From UBA5216 sp043743335 (lineage in GTDB: Bacteria > Pseudomonadota > Gammaproteobacteria > Burkholderiales > SG8-41), in contig JAYTWR010000149.1 of NCBI GenBank assembly GCA_043743335.1, positions 23,186 to 87,185 of the forward strand: DNA of 64,000 nucleotides, read 5' to 3'. A model generated the notes under the pieces. It did not search any database and had not been told where the DNA came from. It was given only the letters and a program-made list of their open reading frames with translations. This document shows, piece by piece, positions 58,674-64,000 of the stretch; position 1 is the first letter of the stretch, and the number at the start of each line of letters is the position of its first letter. A program made the translations under genes and the position numbers.

Positions 58674-59663
58674 ATGAAAAAACCCATGCGCGTCGCGGTG
58701 ACCGGTGCCGCCGGCCAAATCGGCTACAGCCTGTTGTTCAGAATCGCCAGCGGCGAAATGCTCGGCAAAGATCAACCCGTAATCTTGCAAATGCTCGAGA
58801 TCCCCGACGAAAAAGCACAGAAGGCTTTGAGCGGTGTGATGATGGAGCTGGACGACTGTGCCTTTCCTTTGCTGCACAGCATGATTCCGGCCTCCGATCC
58901 CAACGTCGCGTTCAAAGATGTCGATGTCGCCCTGCTCGTAGGTGCCCGTCCGCGCGGCCCCGGCATGGAGCGCAAAGACCTGCTCGAAGCCAACGGCAAA
59001 ATCTTCGGCCCGCAAGGCAAAGCCCTGTCAGACAACGCCAGCCGCGCCGTCAAAGTGCTGGTTGTGGGCAACCCCGCCAATACTAACTGCTTGATTGCAA
59101 TGAAGAATGCGCCGTCGCTTAAGCCGTCCAACTTTACCGCGATGATGCGTTTGGACCACAATCGCTCGCTGAGCCAAGTGGCACAAAAAATCGGCAAACC
59201 GGTTTCCAGCGTGAAAAAACTCTCGGTTTGGGGCAACCATTCCTCCACACAATACCCCGACATCACCGTGTGCGAAGCTGACGGCCAAAAAGTCTGGCCG
59301 ATGATTAACGATCAGGAATGGCTGGAAAAGAATTTCATCCCCACCATTCAGCAACGCGGTGCCGCCATTATCACCGCGCGTGGCCTGTCATCCGCCGCCA
59401 GTGCCGCCAACGCCGCCATTGAGCACGTGCGCGACTGGGTGTCCGGCACGCGTGAAGGCGATTGGGTCAGCATGGGCATTGCCTCTGACGGCAGCTATGG
59501 CATCCCTGAAGGCGTGATGTACGGCTACCCCGCTGTATGCAAAGACGGCAAGTTTGAAATCGTCAAAGGCATTGACGTCAGCGATTTCAGCCGTGGCCGC
59601 ATGAACGCCACCTTGAAAGAACTCACCGAAGAACGCGATGCGATCAAGCATCTTCTGGGCTAG
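58674..59663 (+). CDS. mdh: malate dehydrogenase
   Basis: A 329-residue NAD-dependent MDH of the cytosolic/beta-proteobacterial type. TGAAGQIGYSLLFRIASGEM, substrate Arg in GARPRGPGMERKDLL, MRLDHNRSLS and catalytic His in WGNHSSTQYPD. ATG 58674 follows AGGAG by 7 bp. Divergent from the sdh run; ends with a border repeat and a terminator. Confidence 0.97.
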   Translation: MKKPMRVAVTGAAGQIGYSLLFRIASGEMLGKDQPVILQMLEIPDEKAQKALSGVMMELDDCAFPLLHSMIPASDPNVAFKDVDVALLVGARPRGPGMERKDLLEANGKIFGPQGKALSDNASRAVKVLVVGNPANTNCLIAMKNAPSLKPSNFTAMMRLDHNRSLSQVAQKIGKPVSSVKKLSVWGNHSSTQYPDITVCEADGQKVWPMINDQEWLEKNFIPTIQQRGAAIITARGLSSAASAANAAIEHVRDWVSGTREGDWVSMGIASDGSYGIPEGVMYGYPAVCKDGKFEIVKGIDVSDFSRGRMNATLKELTEERDAIKHLLG

Positions 59664-59673
59664 AACAGTTATA

Positions 59674-59686
59674 TAACTAATTGATT
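59674..59686 (-). repeat. IHF-like border repeat 22 (after mdh)
   Basis: The minus strand reads AATCAATTAGTTA, exact, between the mdh stop and its terminator. This shows the motif can occur where no downstream start is served. Confidence 0.75.
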
Positions 59687-59700
59687 TTAAACAAAAAAAT

Positions 59701-59727
59701 GGATGCCGATTTGGCATCCCTTTTTTT
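59701..59727. terminator. bidirectional terminator between mdh and the membrane protein gene
   Basis: GGATGCC and GGCATCC pair around GATTT; A7 precedes and T7 follows the stem, so both convergent transcripts can end here. Confidence 0.9.
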
Positions 59728-60310
59728 ATGCGTCGCCGCCAGCGGCGTAGCGTGCGAGTGCGCTTTTGTCTAGCACAGCACCCACCGCAACAGCGCTGAT
59801 GCCGGACAGCTCCAGTATCCAATTCCAGCGCAAGCCCAACACCGTCTCGCGGATAAAATAATCGATATGGTGAAACGATGCCGCGCGAATTAGCACGAAC
59901 GAGGCCAGCAGCACAGCGCCGGTGAGCGCCATGAGTCGCCCCGTACTCAGAGGCCGCGTCATGCGCACCAGCAGCACCAGCGCAATGCAGGTCAGCACAG
60001 CAATTGTCGCAATAAACGCGATCTGAACAATGTGCCGCTGCGTAAACCAGCCTTGGGCGTGGGCTAAGCTTCGCCCGATATCGGTCAGCGCCGTTTGCAG
60101 GTCAAGCTGCTTATTGATACCCAGCGCCACCAAGGTCAGCACCAGCGCAAGCCAGAAACGCCCGGTGGGCGTGCCGCCATCCGGCCCGCGCTGCGCACTG
60201 AAATTCCTGAAACACAACCAAGCCGCGACAAAATAAGCGACCACAGTCAGCCAACCCACAGGCGTGGGGTCGCCTATGCCTAACTGCCAATATCCATTGG
60301 GTGCGGTCAA
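59726..60310 (-). CDS. uncharacterised five-helix membrane protein
   Basis: A 194-residue protein. Predicted helices at about 19-37, 52-68, 95-115, 126-145 and 165-185; short loops contain GINKQLDLQTALTDIGR and FHHIDYFIRETVLG. I do not recognise the family. The TTG start at 60310 is a guess: the frame stays open further upstream without an ATG. Convergent with mdh and sharing its terminator. The GDPTP and WNWILELSG pieces look conserved but I cannot tie them to a function. Confidence 0.6.
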   Translation of the reverse strand: MTAPNGYWQLGIGDPTPVGWLTVVAYFVAAWLCFRNFSAQRGPDGGTPTGRFWLALVLTLVALGINKQLDLQTALTDIGRSLAHAQGWFTQRHIVQIAFIATIAVLTCIALVLLVRMTRPLSTGRLMALTGAVLLASFVLIRAASFHHIDYFIRETVLGLRWNWILELSGISAVAVGAVLDKSALARYAAGGDA

Positions 60311-60638
60311 GCTTGCGCCGCAATCGGCAATACGAAAACGCGTCTGTGGGGAAACATCATTTTTGACCTCAATTCAGCATGACTACGTTGCGCGCAATGT
60401 ATCCGCTGCTAGGCGCATGGTCAATTTTATGCGCCGCTATGTGCCGCTGCGGCCATCACCCCCTCGGCGCGACCGTGGTAGCATTTAAGTCTCCTCGTCA
60501 TTTTTGCCGCGTCGAGTTTTGGTCGGCGATTACGTCAGGATTTTGCCAGCGATCTCGCAGTAACTTCGTTCATCTAACCTATCTAACCTATCTAATCTAT
60601 CGCACCTCGCATTTTTCTTACCCTAAGGAGTCTATTTC
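60311..60638. other. intergenic region upstream of prpC
   Basis: 328 bp without a supportable gene. It ends in a 9-bp tandem array (60572-60607) and the AAGGAG ribosome site of prpC. A propionate-responsive promoter would be expected here; none can be assigned with confidence. Confidence 0.6.
60572..60607. repeat. 9-bp tandem array in the prpC leader
   Basis: atctaacct twice, then atctaatct and atcgcacct, ending 31 bp before the prpC start. Variation in copy number would change the promoter-to-start distance. Confidence 0.85.
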
Positions 60639-61790
60639 ATGAGCAGCAACGACACCCCCATCGTGCGCGCAAAAAAAGGCGTGGCGCTGTCCGGCATTGC
60701 AGCAGGCAGCACCGCTTTATGCACGGTCGGTCGCAGCGGTAACGATTTGCACTATCGCGGCTACGATATTTTCGATATTGCGGAGACCTGCGAATTCGAA
60801 GAAATCGCCTATCTGCTGATTTATGGCGACATGCCCACGCCGGCACAACTGCGCAGCTACAAGGCTAAGTTAAAACCGTTGCGTGGTTTGCCGGCTTCGG
60901 TCAAAACCGTACTCGAGGCCCTACCCGCTGCCGCGCACCCGATGGATGTCATGCGCACGGGTTGCTCAGCGCTGGGCTGCGCGCTGCCGGAAAAAGACGA
61001 TCACAACGTGCCCGGCGCGCGCGATATTGCCGACCGGCTGATTGCGTCTTTCGGCTCTATGCTGCTTTACTGGTATCACTACAGCACCAATGGTCGCCGC
61101 ATTGAGGTTGAGACGGACGATGACTCCATCGGCGGTCACTTCCTCCATCTGCTGCACGGCAAGAAGCCCAGCGCCGCGCACGAGCGCGCCATGCACTCGT
61201 CGCTTAACCTGTACGCCGAGCATGAATTCAATGCATCCACCTTTGCCTGCCGTGTGGTCGCGGGCACCGGTGCTGACATGCACTCGGCGATCGTTGGCGG
61301 CATCGGCGCACTGCGCGGCCCGAAGCACGGCGGTGCCAATGAAGTCGGCTTCGAAGTGATGAACCGCTACGAAACGCCCGACGACGCCGAAGCCGATATC
61401 GTCAATCGTGTGCGCAACAAAGAAACGGTTATTGGCTTTGGCCACGCGGTGTATACCATTGCTGATCCGCGCAACAAAATCATCAAGGAAATCGCGCGCA
61501 AACTTAGCAAAGAAGTCAACGACATGAAAATGTTCGACATCGCCGAGCGTATTGAAGCCGTGATGATGCGCGAGAAAACCATGTTCGCGAATCTGGATTG
61601 GTATTCCGCTGTGTCGTATCACCGCCTGGGTGTTCCCACGCTGATGTTCACGCCGATTTTTGTAATTTCTCGCACCACAGGCTGGGCGGCGCACGTGATG
61701 GAACAGCGCGTGGATAACAAACTGATACGCCCGACCGCCATCTACACCGGCCCGGAAAACCGCAAGTTTGAACCGATTAACCAGCGCTAA
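60639..61790 (+). CDS. prpC: 2-methylcitrate synthase
   Basis: A 383-residue citrate-synthase paralog condensing propionyl-CoA with oxaloacetate. LYAEHEFNASTFACRVVAGTG, GPKHGGANEVGFEVM, GFGHAVYTIADPRN and NLDWYSAVSYHRLGVPT. Shorter than GltA and lacking its N-terminal domain, as usual for PrpC; adjacency to prpD supports the assignment. AAGGAG precedes the ATG. Confidence 0.94.
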   Translation: MSSNDTPIVRAKKGVALSGIAAGSTALCTVGRSGNDLHYRGYDIFDIAETCEFEEIAYLLIYGDMPTPAQLRSYKAKLKPLRGLPASVKTVLEALPAAAHPMDVMRTGCSALGCALPEKDDHNVPGARDIADRLIASFGSMLLYWYHYSTNGRRIEVETDDDSIGGHFLHLLHGKKPSAAHERAMHSSLNLYAEHEFNASTFACRVVAGTGADMHSAIVGGIGALRGPKHGGANEVGFEVMNRYETPDDAEADIVNRVRNKETVIGFGHAVYTIADPRNKIIKEIARKLSKEVNDMKMFDIAERIEAVMMREKTMFANLDWYSAVSYHRLGVPTLMFTPIFVISRTTGWAAHVMEQRVDNKLIRPTAIYTGPENRKFEPINQR

Positions 61791-61864
61791 ACGCGTGCGC
61801 GGGTAACCCCGCGCGGTACCTACTCAATCACCCGCTCACGCCGTAACCCTTTTTCGAGAACATC

Positions 61865-63307
61865 ATGTCAGCCCCCATCTCCAACACCCGCACCAAACCC
61901 GACAAAGTCCTCACCGACATCGCCACGTACGCATCCCAGTACTCCATCAAAAGCACAGAAGCCTACAACACGGCTCGGCTGTGCCTAATGGATACCCTCG
62001 GTTGCGGGCTAGAAGCACTGTCCTACCCTGCCTGCACCAAGTTGATGGGGCCGATAGTCCCCGGTACCGTGGTGCCCAACGGTGCCAAAGTGCCCGGCAC
62101 TGCGTATCAACTCGATCCCGTCAGCGCGGCATTCAACATCGGCTGCATGATTCGCTGGCTGGATTTCAACGACACTTGGCTGGCCGCCGAGTGGGGCCAT
62201 CCGTCCGATAACTTGGGCGGCATTTTGGCCACCGCTGACTGGCTGTCACGCAACGCCGTCGCCGCTGGCAAAAAACCGCTAACCATGCGTGACGTGCTGA
62301 CAGGCATGATAAAAGCCCATGAAATTCAAGGGGTTATCGCGCTCGACAACAGCTTTAATCGCGTCGGGCTAGATCACGTGGTATTGGTCAAAGTCGCTTC
62401 CACGGCCGTGGTCGCGCACATGTTGGGCTGCTCTTTCGACGAAGTCGTGAACGCCGTATCGAACGCGTGGATTGACGGTCAGTCGCTGCGCGCTTATCGC
62501 CACACGCCGCAGGCAGGCTCACGTAAATCTTGGGCCGCCGGTGACGCCACCAGCCGCGCCGTGCGCCTCGCGTTGATGGCGCACAAGGGTGAAATGGGTT
62601 ATCCCGCCGCCCTCACCGCCAAGACATGGGGCTTTTACGACGTGTTGTTCAAAGGCCAGCCCTTTGTGTTGAAGCAAGCCTACAGCGCCTACGTGATGGA
62701 GAACGTGCTGTTCAAGATTTCGTTCCCCGCCGAGTTTCATGCGCAAACCGCGGTCGAATGCGCAGTCACGCTGCACAACGATGTGGCGCACCGCTTGAAC
62801 GACATTAAAAAGGTCGTGATTACCACGCACGAATCGGCCATCCGTATCATTGACAAAAAAGGCCCGCTCAACAACCCGGCCGACCGCGACCATTGCATTC
62901 AATACATGTGCGCCATCGGCCTGATTAAAGGCAACCTCACCGCCGCCGATTACGAAGACGATGTCGCTCGCGACCCACGTGTGGATGCCCTGCGCGACAA
63001 AATGGAATGCGTCGAGCACAAGCCCTGGACGACGGATTATCTCGATCCGAAAAAGCGCTCGATTGCCAACGCGATTCAGGTGTTCTTCAAAGACGGCAGC
63101 AAAACCGCCAACGTCGTGGTCGAATACCCCATCGGCCACCGTCGGCGTCGCAAAGATGGCATCCCGCTGCTCGAAGCAAAGTTCAGAACCAATCTCGCGC
63201 GACGTTTTGCCGAGAAACAGCGCACCGCCATCTACAATCTGTGCAAGGATCAGAAAAAACTCGAAGCCACACCCGTGCATGAATTTGTGGATTTAATGGC
63301 GCTCTGA
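61865..63307 (+). CDS. prpD: 2-methylcitrate dehydratase (MmgE/PrpD family)
   Basis: A 480-residue PrpD. DTLGCGLEALSYPACTKLMG, RWLDFNDTWLAAEWGHPSDN and YRHTPQAGSRKSWAAGDATS are typical. Dehydrates 2-methylcitrate to methylaconitate. The cofactor-free PrpD is used, so no AcnD/PrpF pair is needed here. About 75 bp after prpC, probably co-transcribed. prpB (methylisocitrate lyase) is not in the window. Confidence 0.94.
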   Translation: MSAPISNTRTKPDKVLTDIATYASQYSIKSTEAYNTARLCLMDTLGCGLEALSYPACTKLMGPIVPGTVVPNGAKVPGTAYQLDPVSAAFNIGCMIRWLDFNDTWLAAEWGHPSDNLGGILATADWLSRNAVAAGKKPLTMRDVLTGMIKAHEIQGVIALDNSFNRVGLDHVVLVKVASTAVVAHMLGCSFDEVVNAVSNAWIDGQSLRAYRHTPQAGSRKSWAAGDATSRAVRLALMAHKGEMGYPAALTAKTWGFYDVLFKGQPFVLKQAYSAYVMENVLFKISFPAEFHAQTAVECAVTLHNDVAHRLNDIKKVVITTHESAIRIIDKKGPLNNPADRDHCIQYMCAIGLIKGNLTAADYEDDVARDPRVDALRDKMECVEHKPWTTDYLDPKKRSIANAIQVFFKDGSKTANVVVEYPIGHRRRRKDGIPLLEAKFRTNLARRFAEKQRTAIYNLCKDQKKLEATPVHEFVDLMAL

Positions 63308-63341
63308 TCAGACGGCTCGAACGCAGCGCAAACCGCGCGTC

Positions 63342-63863
63342 ATGTACAAACCCCGCCTCATCGCGGCAATGGTGCTGCTAGCCACGCAAGCCAGCGCGCA
63401 GGAAATGCCGTCCATGAAGCCGGGGTTGTGGGAAAGCACCACATCGACGCGCATGGGCGGCTCGGTAAAAAGCGGGCCCAAAACCATGATGTGCATCAAT
63501 GAGGCCATGCAGCGGCTCATGCTGGCCAATAGCCAGCGCGCGGGTGCCTTTTGCGGCAAAAATATCACTCGGCGCGAAGGCAATCAGTTCATCGCCGAAG
63601 CGGAATGTCGTGTCAGTGGTGCAACACTCAAATCACAGTCCATCGCCATCTTCACGGGCGACACTGCATTTCGCGTGGAATCCAGCAGCACGGTCTCACC
63701 ACCGATTAGCGGCATCAACGATAGCAGCGCCACGCAGGAAGCGCGTTACGTCGGCCCCTGCCCCGCTGGCATGAAACCCGGCGACATCACCAGCGGCGGG
63801 CGCACCATGAACATGCTGGACTTCGCGAAGGGTGCGGAGGGTTCGGAGGGTTCGCAGCCATAG
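63342..63863 (+). CDS. DUF3617 secreted protein
   Basis: A 173-residue protein with a signal peptide (MYKPRLIAAMVLLATQASA, cleavage before QEMP) followed by MKPGLWESTTSTRMGG and CINEAMQRL, the DUF3617 pattern. Three further Cys may pair. The C-terminal tail (GAEGSEGSQP) is encoded by a 9-bp tandem repeat. Function unknown; 34 bp after prpD. Confidence 0.85.
   Translation: MYKPRLIAAMVLLATQASAQEMPSMKPGLWESTTSTRMGGSVKSGPKTMMCINEAMQRLMLANSQRAGAFCGKNITRREGNQFIAEAECRVSGATLKSQSIAIFTGDTAFRVESSSTVSPPISGINDSSATQEARYVGPCPAGMKPGDITSGGRTMNMLDFAKGAEGSEGSQP
63831..63857. repeat. 9-bp tandem repeat at the 3' end of the DUF3617 gene
   Basis: ggtgcggag, ggttcggag, ggttcgcag in a row, encoding GAE-GSE-GSQ before the stop. 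Confidence 0.8.
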
Positions 63864-63937
63864 CGATCTCGGCAAGCCGACGAACGCTTGCGTAAAAACA
63901 AGGTCTCTATTCAGCCTCTATGAAAGTTCAACATCTT

Positions 63938-64000
63938 CCCTCACCCCTAACCCCTCTCCCGAAGGGAGAGGGGAACAAACCCTCGCCCTCCGGGACAAGG
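63938..64000. repeat. CCCTCACCCC-type intergenic palindromic repeat (right edge)
   Basis: Contains CCCCTCTCCC-GAA-GGGAGAGGGG (63951-63973), a perfect 10-bp stem, then the start of a second CCCTCGCCCTCCGGG unit cut by the window edge. Similar CCCTCACCCC/CTCTCCC repeats are frequent between genes in proteobacterial genomes. It could also terminate transcription. No gene seen in 63864-64000. Confidence 0.6.

Overview
The window is a 64 kb piece of a GC-rich proteobacterial chromosome, almost certainly betaproteobacterial and Burkholderiales-like. The evidence is gene order: hfq-hflX-hflK-hflC-DUF2065-hisZ-purA; yceD-rpmF-plsX-fabH-fabD-fabG-acpP-fabF-pabC-mltG-tmk-holB-tatD; sdhC-sdhD-sdhA-sdhB-sdhE-gltA-odhA-odhB-lpdA-zapE. 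Intact and broken TctC-type (Bug) solute-binding proteins and a PEP-CTERM protein point to a free-living environmental species. There is no rRNA, CRISPR array, prophage or intact insertion sequence. Most of the window is core metabolism with a few accessory stretches.

Layout. 1-7742: 5' part of rnr, a divergent tRNA-Leu, then the purA/hisZ/hflCK/hflX/hfq block on the minus strand. 7940-12330: a membrane GGDEF-EAL protein, a secreted HExxH protein and a PEP-CTERM protein. 12416-16329: MoxR-DUF58-transglutaminase operon. 16368-21111: an atypical SDR, TctC protein, GlsB-like and DUF697-like membrane proteins, malonyl-CoA decarboxylase and a CoxG-like protein. 21167-32555: ankyrin protein, tatD, holB, tmk, mltG, pabC and the fatty-acid synthesis cluster. 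32764-35165: maf, then a decayed island (broken tctC, truncated REP-associated transposase, frameshifted antitoxin) beside an apparently intact PIN-type toxin-antitoxin pair. 35287-42521: accessory catabolic genes (NDP-forming acyl-CoA synthetase, polysaccharide deacetylase, luciferase-like monooxygenase, two Gfo/Idh/MocA dehydrogenases around an FAH-family hydrolase). 42593-58291: mscS and a long minus-strand TCA/propionate run. 58674-63863: mdh, a membrane protein, prpC, prpD and a DUF3617 protein.

The TCA-cycle genes (sdh, gltA, odhAB-lpdA, mdh) sit with prpE, acuI, prpC and prpD, so propionyl-CoA made from propionate or acrylyl-CoA would feed through the methylcitrate cycle to succinate and pyruvate beside the enzymes that oxidise them.

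The most unusual signals are three. (1) A dispersed AT-rich motif of about 25-30 bp occurs 22 times, nearly always at gene borders. Its core matches the IHF consensus WATCARNNNNTTR (14 exact, 8 with one mismatch), and it often supplies stop codons or last residues. (2) The only sdhB here has lost two conserved cysteine ligands (Phe148, Gly152), one for each of two Fe-S clusters. (3) Short 6-14 bp tandem duplications are common at gene ends; one of 10 bp has frameshifted an antitoxin gene. All functional statements are inferences from sequence; no searches were run.
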